Positions 34,933 to 43,407 of a DNA stretch of 64,000 bases are shown one piece after another (within the stretch, counting starts at the first letter, position 1; every line of letters begins with the position of its first letter). The DNA lies in contig CP126122.1 in NCBI GenBank assembly GCA_030123565.1, forward strand, positions 1,499,001 through 1,563,000. Reading direction: 5' to 3'. Source of the stretch: Nitrospira sp. GTDB lineage: Bacteria; Nitrospirota; Nitrospiria; Nitrospirales; Nitrospiraceae. The notes under the pieces were generated by a model. That model worked only from the letters and a program-made list of their open reading frames with translations. It did not search any database and was not told where the DNA came from. Made by a program: the position numbers and the translations under genes.

Positions 34933-35052
34933 GCGGCTTCACTGCACATCTGAACGGCATAAGCGTCGTTGTTGGTCGTTAGTGACGGCGCGCCGTTCCG
35001 GCGCCGGCGTTCCTTCAGTTTCTCCCTTCCCCTTCCGATACTCCATCAGACC

Positions 35053-35964
35053 ATGGGGCCGAGGCAGGTCTCTTTTTCTGATTCCATGCTCTCCTCACGT
35101 TCAAAAGCTGCAGACTCTATCGACGGCAAAGGGCCTGCGGCGACAGGCCGGCACGGTTCATTCGGAGACGATGGAACCGCCGGCGGTTTGGATCCGACCA
35201 GGCTCGGCATGGTGGTATCCATCATGCTGGTGGTGGGCGGGTTGTATTGGACTGCGTCGGTCGGCCTCCTGACCGTTTCGGCTTTGACGGCTTACCCCAA
35301 GGCGATTTGGATCGGCGCTACCGTCCTGTTCATATCCGTCGTCGGTGCAACCCTCTGGACTGCGTGGAGTTCGAGATCCGACTCCAACGGTCGGCTGCTT
35401 TCGGAAGCTTCCAATGTCCGTATCCTGAGCACCTACGATTCGGTGACCGGATTGCCGACGAACCGGCTGTTCACCTCCCTCCTGAATCAAGCGCTGCCGC
35501 GAGCCCACAAGAACGGCCGCCTGGTTGCGGTCCTCATGGTCGAATTGGACCACTTCACCTTATCGAGCGAATTGCAAGGGCATGTGAACCGCAACATGAT
35601 CTATCGTGTTCAGGCGGCCAGGATGAAGAGTGCCCTGCGCACGACCGACTGCGTCGCGAGGCTTGCCGAACGTACCTTCGTCGTGTTACTGGATCAGGTT
35701 ATGGCGCAGGATGAGGTGGTAGCGGTCGCCAAGAAAATGCAGGGGACGGTCTCGCTGCCCTTCACCTTGGATGGGCATGAGGTGTTCTTGACCAGCCGTA
35801 TCGGGATCAGCCTCTCGACCCAGGACGGGGGAGAGGGGGGCCAACTCATCGAAGCCGCGACTCAAGCCGTCGCCACCGCCCGCGCCGAAGGGTATGCAAT
35901 GTACGGTCTCCATGGAGCCGTTGTGACGCCGCAAGTCGATTCCACCGCCACGATCGCTGCCTGA
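35053..35964 (+). CDS. Membrane protein with degenerate GGDEF domain
   Basis: A 303-aa protein from ATG 35053; starts at 35086 or the TTG at 34969 are possible because no strong Shine-Dalgarno is seen. Two transmembrane helices lie at about 52-78 and 82-108, followed by a GGDEF-fold domain recognisable from DSVTGLPTNRLF (the usual D-LTGL-NR motif), DHFTLSSE and the GISLST ending. The catalytic GG(D/E)EF is replaced by LAERTF and the metal-binding sites are not conserved, so diguanylate cyclase activity is unlikely. It may bind ligand or act as a structural or regulatory partner. Its place between fliA and flgF suggests a flagellar role. Confidence 0.75.
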   Translation: MGPRQVSFSDSMLSSRSKAADSIDGKGPAATGRHGSFGDDGTAGGLDPTRLGMVVSIMLVVGGLYWTASVGLLTVSALTAYPKAIWIGATVLFISVVGATLWTAWSSRSDSNGRLLSEASNVRILSTYDSVTGLPTNRLFTSLLNQALPRAHKNGRLVAVLMVELDHFTLSSELQGHVNRNMIYRVQAARMKSALRTTDCVARLAERTFVVLLDQVMAQDEVVAVAKKMQGTVSLPFTLDGHEVFLTSRIGISLSTQDGGEGGQLIEAATQAVATARAEGYAMYGLHGAVVTPQVDSTATIAA

Positions 35965-36075
35965 CATTCTCATCTCGACCAGGCTTCCTTCCCAGGTAGG
36001 CAGGACTTTCCTCTCCTCAGGCAAAGACTTCCTCTTCACCACAGAGAGTCATGTTGTCTCGCGACGCTTGTTCCG

Positions 36076-36090
36076 CCGACTGTAAGTCGG
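36076..36090. promoter_or_regulatory. Dyad CCGACT-GTA-AGTCGG upstream of the flgF promoter
   Basis: A perfect 15-bp palindrome, extendable by three pairs with a small bulge (36073-36095), centred about 100 nt before the -24 box. That is the usual distance for an NtrC-type enhancer site. Its sequence differs from the GGCAG dyads before flgB and fliK, so the binding protein is unclear. Confidence 0.35.
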
Positions 36091-36182
36091 TGCGGAGAGG
36101 TGCCGTTGCCATCTACAGGCAATCATGGGGGTTTTCGTTTCGACTCTACCAGTCGTCGCTCGGGGAATCGGAATGACGGCAA

Positions 36183-36198
36183 TGGCATGTCCATTGCT
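36183..36198 (+). promoter_or_regulatory. Sigma-54 promoter of flgF-flgG-flgA-flgH-flgI-flgJ
   Basis: TGGCATG, four bases, TTGCT: consensus -24/-12 sequence and spacing, ending 44 nt before the flgF ATG. Confidence 0.8.
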
Positions 36199-36242
36199 AT
36201 TTCCCCTGTAGCAGATGAGGGTCTCTTAGAAAGTTTCCCACG

Positions 36243-37013
36243 ATGAATCGAGCCATCTATCCCATCCTGTCCGGCGCCGTGGCCCAGGAAAAACAGCTGC
36301 AGGTGTTTGCCAACAATCTGGCCAACGTCAATACGGCCGGGTTCAAACAAGACCAGCAGGGGTTTCGCGGGCTCCTCGCACGAGCCGGTTCGCCGTCTGT
36401 GATCTCCTCGTCCGTGAGCGGAATCACGTCCACGATCGCCTCGCGTCCGACCGGCCCGACGGAGCGGGTGTTCGTCGAACCGCATGGAGTCCGGACTGCA
36501 TTCGAGCCGGGACGCATCCGCATTACGGGAAATCCCCTGGACCTCGCCCTGCAGGGGAAGGGCTTTTTTGAAGTGAAAACTCCCGAGGGCATTCGCTACA
36601 CCAGGAACGGCATGTTCTCGTTGGATAACCAGCGACGGCTGGCGACGAATGTCGGGCATGTCGTGATGGGGACCAAGGGAGAGATCAAGGTCCCGCCCGG
36701 GACGGTGCAGATCAATGCACAGGGGACGATCCAAGTGGACGGCAACCAGATCGGCACCATCAAGGTCGTGGAGTTCCCGGATGCCCAGATGCCGCAAAAG
36801 TTTACGGAAGGGTTGTTTATGGGAGGGGAACCGAAGGTCTCAGCCGATCCTCAGTTGCAGTCGGGGCACATCGAGGAGTCGAACGTGAATTCTTTGGGCG
36901 AGATGGTGAAGATGATCCAGGGCATGCGCAGCTATGAGTCGGCGCAAAAACTGATTCAGACGCTGGACAACATGACTCAGACGGCGATCCAGGACCTGGG
37001 CCGCGTGCAGTAG
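36243..37013 (+). CDS. flgF: Flagellar proximal rod protein FlgF
   Basis: A 256-aa rod protein of the FlgE/F/G class. It has the N-terminal VFANNLANVNTAGFKQ signature, DLALQGKGFFEV near residue 100 and the C-terminal EESNVNSLGEMVKMIQGMRS. Similar to flgG but with weaker matches in the core, as expected for FlgF. Weak Shine-Dalgarno. First gene of the flgFGAHIJ unit, directly behind a sigma-54 promoter. Confidence 0.93.
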   Translation: MNRAIYPILSGAVAQEKQLQVFANNLANVNTAGFKQDQQGFRGLLARAGSPSVISSSVSGITSTIASRPTGPTERVFVEPHGVRTAFEPGRIRITGNPLDLALQGKGFFEVKTPEGIRYTRNGMFSLDNQRRLATNVGHVVMGTKGEIKVPPGTVQINAQGTIQVDGNQIGTIKVVEFPDAQMPQKFTEGLFMGGEPKVSADPQLQSGHIEESNVNSLGEMVKMIQGMRSYESAQKLIQTLDNMTQTAIQDLGRVQ

Positions 37014-37023
37014 GAGGACGTCT

Positions 37024-37815
37024 ATGATTCGTGCGATGTGGACGGCGGCGACGGGCATGACCGCCCAACAACTGAATGTGGACACGATCGCTCACAACCT
37101 GGCGAACGTGAACACCAACGCCTTCAAGCGCAGCCGCGCGGAATTCTCAGACCTGCTCTATCAGATCCAACGGTTGCCCGGCACGAATGCGTCCAACATC
37201 GGAGTCTTTCCCACGGGGGTTCAGATCGGAGCCGGTGTACGTCCCGTCACGGTCGCCAAGGAATGGCTGCAGGGCAACATGAGGCAGACGAACAACGAGC
37301 TTGATCTGGCCATCGACGGGCCGGGATTCTTCCAGGTTTCCAGGCCGGACGGCACGATCATGTACACGCGCAACGGGTCGTTCAAGCGCGACAACGTGGG
37401 CAACCTGGTCACGGGCGACGGCGACCAGCTGACGCCGGTTATCACGGTTCCCTCCGGCGCGCTGAAAATCGATATCGGCCAGGACGGGACGGTCTCGGTC
37501 CTGCTTCCAGGCGTGACTCAAGCGTCCCAGGTGGGCCAGATTCAGCTGGTGCGGTTCGACAATCCATCAGGCCTTGTCTCCATGGGCAATAATCTGTTCC
37601 TCGACAGCTTTGCGTCGGGACCGGCGCTCCAGGGAACCGGCGGGTTTACCACCGGATTTGGAACGTTGCAGCAGGGGTTCCTGGAAAGTTCCAACGTCAA
37701 TTTGGCGGAGGAGATGGTCAACATGATCATCGCCCAACGGAGTTATGAAATTAACTCCAAGACGATTCAAGCCTCGGACGAAATGATGCAGATCGCCAAC
37801 AACCTGCGCCGGTAA
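37024..37815 (+). CDS. flgG: Flagellar distal rod protein FlgG
   Basis: A 263-aa distal rod protein. The N-terminal signature is MWTAATGMTAQQLNVDTIAH followed by NLANVNTNAFKRSRAEF. DLAIDGPGFFQV is near residue 97, and the C-terminus has SNVNLAEEMVNMIIAQRSYE. AGGAGG lies just before the ATG. Complete, normal length. Confidence 0.96.
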   Translation: MIRAMWTAATGMTAQQLNVDTIAHNLANVNTNAFKRSRAEFSDLLYQIQRLPGTNASNIGVFPTGVQIGAGVRPVTVAKEWLQGNMRQTNNELDLAIDGPGFFQVSRPDGTIMYTRNGSFKRDNVGNLVTGDGDQLTPVITVPSGALKIDIGQDGTVSVLLPGVTQASQVGQIQLVRFDNPSGLVSMGNNLFLDSFASGPALQGTGGFTTGFGTLQQGFLESSNVNLAEEMVNMIIAQRSYEINSKTIQASDEMMQIANNLRR

Positions 37816-37848
37816 TCCGAACCGTACCTTTAACCAAGGATGCCATCT

Positions 37849-38649
37849 GTGATTCGAGCCGGCCTCATTCTCATCGCAACAATCAGCGTGGTCCAAGGCC
37901 TGGTTCTTCTCGCGATCGCAGCGGATGGACGGCCCAACCGCACGGCCGCCGGCAAGCCGTACGATGGAACGCAGCAGGGCGGTCACGATCTAACATCCGC
38001 GCGCGGGAAACGGTTCATCTACCCTGAGCAGGTGCGCTCCGCTATTCACGATTACGTCATGCGGGAACTTGCCGGGCGGGTGACCGATTGTCAGGTCGCG
38101 CTGGGTGATCCTCAACAGCCCATCGCGGCACCGGCCGGGACAATCGATTTGCAAGTCAGCGCCTCTCAATCGGATGAACCGCTCGGCCGCCGGGTCTTTC
38201 ATATGCACCTGGTGGTGAACGGGCGCTTCATCAAGACGTTCGACGCGACGGCCGATATCGCCGCCGTACTCGAAGTGGTCGTCCCGGTCAGGCCCATCAA
38301 GGTCGATGAACAGATCGAGCGCGACGACGTCGGCACGGACCGGGTTGTCCTGTTCGATTTGAAGCAGCCGTTTGCCACCAACCCTGCCGAGGTGATCGGC
38401 AAGGCGGCCAGCAGGCCGCTTCCGCCCCAGAGTCCCATCCGGCTCACCGCAGTTCGGCGTCCCTTCGTCGTGCGCAAAGGCGATCGTGTGACGATCGAAG
38501 CCCGGCAGGGAGGGCTTTCTATTCAAACCGTCGGCGTCACCAAGTCCCACGGTGAATTGGGGCAGACCATCACCGTCTCCAATGTGGATTCCGGCAAGGA
38601 GTTGCGGGCGACCATCGTGGCTCCGGGGGTGGTGCGTGTCAACTTTTAA
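37849..38649 (+). CDS. flgA: Flagellar P-ring chaperone FlgA
   Basis: A 266-aa periplasmic chaperone for P-ring assembly. The signal peptide has the hydrophobic run LILIATISVVQGLVLLAIA. The C-terminal half is the SAF/ChapFlgA region, with VVPVRPIKVDEQIERDDV and ending VSNVDSGKELRATIVAPG. GTG 37849 is chosen because AAGGA lies 8 nt upstream; an ATG at 37840 overlaps that ribosome site and is less likely. The end overlaps flgH by 14 nt. Confidence 0.9.
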   Translation: MIRAGLILIATISVVQGLVLLAIAADGRPNRTAAGKPYDGTQQGGHDLTSARGKRFIYPEQVRSAIHDYVMRELAGRVTDCQVALGDPQQPIAAPAGTIDLQVSASQSDEPLGRRVFHMHLVVNGRFIKTFDATADIAAVLEVVVPVRPIKVDEQIERDDVGTDRVVLFDLKQPFATNPAEVIGKAASRPLPPQSPIRLTAVRRPFVVRKGDRVTIEARQGGLSIQTVGVTKSHGELGQTITVSNVDSGKELRATIVAPGVVRVNF

Positions 38650-39352
38650 CCGGTATGTCTCCAGCCATCGTCGGGTCGGAATCGGAGGGTGTTGCCTCTT
38701 GCTCGCTACGATGGCTGCCTGTTCAGCCTCCCCCAGCACGAAGCAACAGAAGGTGGACGTACCTCAATTGCCTCCGCCGAAGACTGCGGGATCGCTCTGG
38801 CAAGAGGAGAACGGCCGGGCCTACCTCTATGAAGATCTTCGCGCGATGCGGACCGGGGACATCATCACGATCAGGATCGAAGAAAAACACAAGGGGTCGA
38901 AGAGCGCCGATACCAGTGCTGAAAAGGACTCCACTGTGTCGAACAGCTTGAGCGGAAGCGGAGTCGGATATCTCGGCATTCCGGGGGTCCGCTTGAGCGG
39001 TGAAGCCAGGCGAGGATTCGGTATCGACGCCAGCGCATCGAATAAGTTCGGCGGCAAGGGTGCCACGAATCGCGAAGACACGTTGACCGGGACCATCTCG
39101 GCCATTGTGACGGAAGTGTTGCCGAACGGCGACCTGCGGATCGAGGGGCGGCGGGAAGTGACCGTCAATTCGGAACGGCAAATCATGACCATCGGCGGCA
39201 TCGTCCGGCGTGTCGATGTCGATACCAAGAATACCGTGCAATCGAGCGCGATTGCCGACGCCAAAATCGAGTATTCCGGGCTGGGCGTGGTGGACGACGT
39301 GCAGCGCCCCGGCTGGTTCGTCCGTATCCTGGATTGGGTCTATCCGTTCTGA
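38636..39352 (+). CDS. flgH: Flagellar L-ring lipoprotein FlgH
   Basis: A 238-aa outer-membrane ring lipoprotein. The signal peptide (GGCCLLLATMAAC) ends in a lipobox cysteine near residue 24. The mature domain has SLWQEENGRAYLYEDLRAMR, GDIITIRIEEKHKG and the C-terminal GVVDDVQRPGWFVRILDWVYPF region typical of FlgH. Start GTG 38636 lies inside the flgA end; a GGGGGTGG immediately upstream may serve as ribosome site. An outer-membrane ring implies a Gram-negative envelope. Confidence 0.93.
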   Translation: MSTFNRYVSSHRRVGIGGCCLLLATMAACSASPSTKQQKVDVPQLPPPKTAGSLWQEENGRAYLYEDLRAMRTGDIITIRIEEKHKGSKSADTSAEKDSTVSNSLSGSGVGYLGIPGVRLSGEARRGFGIDASASNKFGGKGATNREDTLTGTISAIVTEVLPNGDLRIEGRREVTVNSERQIMTIGGIVRRVDVDTKNTVQSSAIADAKIEYSGLGVVDDVQRPGWFVRILDWVYPF

Positions 39353-39384
39353 TCATGAACCAATCGGAGAGAATCGGAGTCGTC

Positions 39385-40695
39385 ATGACGAGGCCACGAA
39401 AACAACAACGAGTGATGATCATGCAATGTTTTCGGCTCATGCTGTCGAGCGGGGTGGTGCGTACGGCCGATGTGGATCCGGATCTCTTGCCCCGTCCATG
39501 GGCGCTCCCTGCGCCGAAACCGGTACCTGAGCCTGTGGCCAGGCCACAGGGGCTTCCCTGGTTTCGTCGAGCCGTGGTCGGAATGGCGGCGTTTCTGACG
39601 ATCTCGCTGTTGAGCGTATCGCTGGCCCAGGCAGTTCGCGTCAAGGATGTCGCCACCATCGAAGGTGTTCGAGAAAACCAATTGATCGGATATGGTCTGG
39701 TCGTCGGCCTTGATCGCACCGGCGACCAGGTCATCGGAGGACAATTCACCATTCAAGCCATGATGTCCATGTTGAACAAGATGGGCATCAACCTGGTCAT
39801 CAGTCCCATTCAGCTGCTCACGCGCAACATTGCGTCGGTGATGGTGACCGCGAAACTTCCGCCCTTCGTGAAGCCCGGTATGACGCTCGACGCCGTCGTC
39901 TCCTCGATGGCGAATGCGAAGAGCCTCCAAGGCGGCACCTTGCTGTTGACGCCCTTGAAGGCCCCCAACCAACAGGTCTTTGCCGTGGCGCAGGGGCCGG
40001 TCTCCATCGGTGGGTTCTTGGGAGGGACCGGCGGTCCCGGCGGAGCGACGGTGACGAAAAACCACCAGGCCGCCGGTGTGGTGCCGGCCGGCGCGATCGT
40101 GGAAAAAGAAGTGGTCGTGGATATCGATTCCTGGGATACCGTCTCCGTCCTGCTGCGGCATCCCGACTTTACCACCGCCATCCGGACCGCAGAGGCGATC
40201 GACGGCACGTTTGGGAAGGGGACTGCCGTACCGGTGAATGCGGGACTCGTCAAAACGACGCTCCCTGCAACCTTCCAAGGTCGGGTCGTGGAATACATTG
40301 CGACCATGGAAGGGCTGGACGTCACGGTCGATGTCGCGGCCAAGGTCGTGGTCAACGAACGCACCGGCACTGTCGTATTGGGTGAACATGTCCGTCTCTC
40401 CACCTGTGCCATCTCGCACGGCAACCTCACGATTTCGGTCAAGAATACCCTCAATGTGTCGCAACCTCCCGCGCCGATCATCGGGTCGACTCAAGGGCAG
40501 ACCACCGTCACCCCAGATGTGCAGACCGAAGTGAAGGAACAGGAGTCGCGCCTGGTGGTCGTGGATCAAACGGTGACCCTCGGCGATGTCGTGCGGGCAC
40601 TGAATGCGGTGGGAGTGACTCCCCGCGATCTGGTGGCCATTTTGTCCGCGTTGCGGGCGGCAGGCGCACTTCAAGCGAATCTTGAGATCGTATAG
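39385..40695 (+). CDS. flgI: Flagellar P-ring protein FlgI, with long N-terminal extension
   Basis: The P-ring protein. The canonical mature part starts at VRVKDVATIEGVRENQLIGY and includes GLVVGLDRTGDQ, TPLKAPNQQVFAVAQGP and the ending ALRAAGALQANLEIV. The ATG at 39385 (CGGAG 5 nt upstream) gives 436 aa with about 66 extra residues before the signal peptide core MAAFLTISLLSVSLAQA. Starting instead at ATG 39583 gives 370 aa, the standard length, but leaves a 230-nt gap in an otherwise tight operon. FlgI identity is firm, the start is not. Confidence 0.88.
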   Translation: MTRPRKQQRVMIMQCFRLMLSSGVVRTADVDPDLLPRPWALPAPKPVPEPVARPQGLPWFRRAVVGMAAFLTISLLSVSLAQAVRVKDVATIEGVRENQLIGYGLVVGLDRTGDQVIGGQFTIQAMMSMLNKMGINLVISPIQLLTRNIASVMVTAKLPPFVKPGMTLDAVVSSMANAKSLQGGTLLLTPLKAPNQQVFAVAQGPVSIGGFLGGTGGPGGATVTKNHQAAGVVPAGAIVEKEVVVDIDSWDTVSVLLRHPDFTTAIRTAEAIDGTFGKGTAVPVNAGLVKTTLPATFQGRVVEYIATMEGLDVTVDVAAKVVVNERTGTVVLGEHVRLSTCAISHGNLTISVKNTLNVSQPPAPIIGSTQGQTTVTPDVQTEVKEQESRLVVVDQTVTLGDVVRALNAVGVTPRDLVAILSALRAAGALQANLEIV

Positions 40696-40714
40696 GAAGG
40701 GGAGGGATCGGTTC

Positions 40715-41038
40715 ATGGACATCACGAATGCTCTTGCCGGTCAACTTGACCTGGCACAGATGGCTGTGTCCCAGCCCTCCGGCCTGTATAACCAGGCAGG
40801 GCAGGGAGGGAAGGAAACCAGCGCGGAATTGCACAGGGCCGCTCAAGAGTTCGAGTCCTACTTTATTTCCTATCTCCTCAAGAATATGAGGGAAACCGTA
40901 CCGAAGGGCCTCCTCGACAGAAAGGGGGAGCAGGTCTGGTATTCCATTTATGATCAGGAAATCTCTCGCCTGGCGGCCCAGGCAGGGGGGATCGGGATCA
41001 CGGCCTTTGTCGATGCCTATACGGAAAAATTCCGATAA
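40715..41038 (+). CDS. flgJ: Rod-binding protein FlgJ, N-terminal domain only
   Basis: A 107-aa rod-cap/rod-binding protein. The conserved segment is ELHRAAQEFESYFISYLLKN with YDQEISRLAAQAGGIGI further on. The C-terminal muramidase domain of proteobacterial FlgJ is absent; cell-wall hydrolysis during rod growth would need a separate enzyme, not seen here. The ATG at 40715 has GGGAGG upstream. Last gene of the flgF unit. Confidence 0.9.
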   Translation: MDITNALAGQLDLAQMAVSQPSGLYNQAGQGGKETSAELHRAAQEFESYFISYLLKNMRETVPKGLLDRKGEQVWYSIYDQEISRLAAQAGGIGITAFVDAYTEKFR

Positions 41039-41052
41039 ACCTTGCGATCTCC

Positions 41053-41080
41053 TAAAGTTCCAAGCCGACCGCGCCGATAG
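41053..41080 (+). promoter_or_regulatory. Sigma-28 (FliA) promoter before flgM
   Basis: The -35 box TAAAGTTC (41053-41060) and -10 box GCCGATAG (41073-41080) match the FliA consensus TAAAGTTT / GCCGATAA at 7 of 8 positions each. Spacer is 12 nt, one more than usual. It ends 62 nt before flgM. Confidence 0.65.
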
Positions 41081-41142
41081 AGGATTCGACCAGGGGAAAG
41101 GTCCCTTGAGGGCCCCTTGGCAATCTGGGAGGAGCAGCAACC

Positions 41143-41448
41143 ATGGAGATCTCACAGAACGGCCGCTCGGCGGATCTCGCGAAAATCCTGCTGGGAGTCC
41201 AGGAAACCGATCGGACAGCAGCGAAGAAGGTGGTTCCTCAGGAAACGGGGACGCAGGATCGGGTGCAGATTTCCGAGCGGGCCAAAGAGCTGCAGCGCCT
41301 GCGGACTGCGGCTGAACAGCCGAATGCGGAGCGGGATGCCAGGGTCGAACAGATTCGCCGGTCGGTCGAAGGGGGAACCTACAGGATGGACGGTCAGAAA
41401 GTTGCGGACGCCATCATTCGCAACGTCTTGACCGACGCAGTTCTGTAG
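41143..41448 (+). CDS. flgM: Anti-sigma-28 factor FlgM
   Basis: A 101-aa FliA inhibitor that is exported once the hook is complete. The N-terminal half is polar and probably disordered (with DRVQISERAKELQRL at about 39-53, a common FlgM/FlgN-region motif). The C-terminal sigma-binding part contains RVEQIRRSVEGGTYRMDGQK and VADAIIRNVL. The GGGAGGAG Shine-Dalgarno is strong. First gene of the late unit behind a sigma-28 element. Confidence 0.92.
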   Translation: MEISQNGRSADLAKILLGVQETDRTAAKKVVPQETGTQDRVQISERAKELQRLRTAAEQPNAERDARVEQIRRSVEGGTYRMDGQKVADAIIRNVLTDAVL

Positions 41449-41519
41449 ACCTGCCCGGCATACCGACTCTTCGTTCCTGCATCCGCCCATATCACGAACC
41501 GTCCTGCCGACGAGGGGCC

Positions 41520-41972
41520 ATGGTTTCGACCGTGCAACAACCGGTACCCACAGAATCTCACAAGCTTCTCCGTCGCATGCACGACAAGATCCTTGCCTTC
41601 CAAGCCTTGCTCATTGAAGAGCAGCAAGCGATTCGAACCCTGTCCTTCGGGCAATTCACGACGGTCACGATGCGTAAAACTCAACTGTTGGATGAGATTC
41701 GAGAACTGGAACAAAGCCGCCGCAGCCTGCCGGCCGCGACAGGGCATCAGGAATCATCTGCCTCGTTCCGACAGCAGGAGGCAGAACTCGCCGCGGCCAT
41801 AGGCAACACCGATCGGCTGAATCGGTTCAATGCTACGCTCATCGGACAGTCGCTCGTATTCTTGCAAGGCACTTTGCGGCTCTGGCAACGTTCGCCTGAG
41901 GCGGCGGCGCTCTACTCGTCCGCCGGCGCAGTCATGTCCGGCACGACCGGCATGGTGAGGGCCAAGGGCTAA
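41520..41972 (+). CDS. flgN: FlgN-like flagellar export chaperone
   Basis: A 150-aa helical protein with the FlgN/FlgK-L chaperone pattern: a long N-terminal coiled coil (KLLRRMHDKILAFQALLIEE and RKTQLLDEIRELEQSRR) and a C-terminal helix. It would escort FlgK and FlgL, which are encoded immediately downstream. The primary sequence is weakly conserved in this family, so the call relies partly on position. Confidence 0.8.
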   Translation: MVSTVQQPVPTESHKLLRRMHDKILAFQALLIEEQQAIRTLSFGQFTTVTMRKTQLLDEIRELEQSRRSLPAATGHQESSASFRQQEAELAAAIGNTDRLNRFNATLIGQSLVFLQGTLRLWQRSPEAAALYSSAGAVMSGTTGMVRAKG

Positions 41973-41983
41973 CTGGTAGACCT

Positions 41984-43378
41984 ATGTCGGGACTCAACGG
42001 CCTGTTCGGAATCGGTTCCAATGCCCTGGCGACCTTTCAGCGCGCCTTGACCGTGACCGGCCAAAACATCGCCAACGTCAATACCGAGGGCTACTCGCGA
42101 CAGGAGATCATCCTCAATGAAAGCGAGCCGGAAAACGGACGGCCGGGCCAGGTCGGAACCGGCGTCGAAGCGGCTGAGATCCGGCGTTCAGTAGATACCT
42201 TCGTTGAACAGCAATTGTTGACCTCCAATGAGCGGTTGGGCCAGTTCGGAGCCTCTCAAAACGCCCTCTCGCAGATTCAAACCTTGTTCGGGGATTCGAA
42301 CGATCAGGGCATCGCCGCCGGTCTCAACGATTTCTTTAAGGCCTGGCAGGATGTCGCCACCAACCCCGCAGACCTGACGGCCCGCACGGTCTTGCTTTCC
42401 AAAGCCGATGTGGTGGCCAAACAACTCAATCAGGCCGCTACCCAGCTGTCGTCGCAGCGCACTTCGCTGGACGGTCAAATTCAACGCGGCATCACCGATA
42501 TCAATACCCTCACGACCCAGATTGCCGACCTCAACAGTAAGATCAAGCTCGCGGAAGTCAGTGGTCAACAGGCCAATGATCTGCGTGACCAACGAGGTCG
42601 GTTCCTGAACGACCTCGCCGGGTTGATCGATATTTCCACTCTTGAGGATTCCAGCGGACAGGTCACGGTATTCGCCGGAAACGGGCAGGTGCTGGTGGCG
42701 CAGCAGACGGCCTTCCGGCTGACGGGCGTGCCCAACACCGGCAACGGCGGTCTGCTGGACGTGCGGTATGACAATGGGAGCGGACCGAATACGGACCTCA
42801 CATCGGTCATCAGCAGCGGCCGTCTGAAAGGTTTGATCGACGCGCGCGACTCGACCGCCACTTCTCTGCAGAACTCCCTCAATACCCTCGCGTCCCAATT
42901 CGTGATGCAGGTGAACAGTCAGCATCGCTCGGGGTATGGCCTGGATGGGTCCACGGCGCAGGACTTCTTTGCGGCGAGCGGAACCACGGCCGCCACGATC
43001 AGCGTGGCCTTGACGGATCGACGGCAGATCGCCGCCTCGTCCACAGCGGCGGGCGTGCCGGGAAACAACGGCAATGCCTTGGCGTTGGCCGGCCTACAGA
43101 CGAGCACGCTGTCCGGACTCGGCAATACGACCTTTCAAGGCTATTACAGCGCCATGGCCGGCAGTTTCGGCGCTACGCTTCAGGGAGCCCAGCGTGATCT
43201 GGACGCGCAGGAGATTCTTCACGATCAATTGCAGGCCCATCGGGCGCAGGTGTCCGGCGTATCGATGGATGAAGAGCTGATCAATCTGTTGAAGTATCAA
43301 CGCGCCTTTGAAGCGGCCTCGAAATTGATTACGACCAGTGATGAGATGCTGCAGACGATCCTTTCCCTCAAACAATAG
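41984..43378 (+). CDS. flgK: Hook-filament junction protein FlgK (HAP1)
   Basis: A 464-aa junction protein. The N-terminus has LTVTGQNIANVNTEGYSRQE at about 24-43, and the C-terminus has VSMDEELINLLKYQRAFEAA with the final LITTSDEMLQTILSLK. Shorter than enterobacterial FlgK (about 550 aa) because the variable middle domain is small. Follows flgN by 11 nt. Confidence 0.95.
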   Translation: MSGLNGLFGIGSNALATFQRALTVTGQNIANVNTEGYSRQEIILNESEPENGRPGQVGTGVEAAEIRRSVDTFVEQQLLTSNERLGQFGASQNALSQIQTLFGDSNDQGIAAGLNDFFKAWQDVATNPADLTARTVLLSKADVVAKQLNQAATQLSSQRTSLDGQIQRGITDINTLTTQIADLNSKIKLAEVSGQQANDLRDQRGRFLNDLAGLIDISTLEDSSGQVTVFAGNGQVLVAQQTAFRLTGVPNTGNGGLLDVRYDNGSGPNTDLTSVISSGRLKGLIDARDSTATSLQNSLNTLASQFVMQVNSQHRSGYGLDGSTAQDFFAASGTTAATISVALTDRRQIAASSTAAGVPGNNGNALALAGLQTSTLSGLGNTTFQGYYSAMAGSFGATLQGAQRDLDAQEILHDQLQAHRAQVSGVSMDEELINLLKYQRAFEAASKLITTSDEMLQTILSLKQ

Positions 43379-43407
43379 CCGCGTGTGACTTACAGGGGGC
43401 AGAATCG

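Noticed and set aside
34985..35006. Adjacent palindromes ACGGCGCGCCGT and CCGGCGCCGG after fliA
   Set aside because: Short GC-only palindromes are frequent by chance in this base composition, and no T-run or promoter accompanies them.
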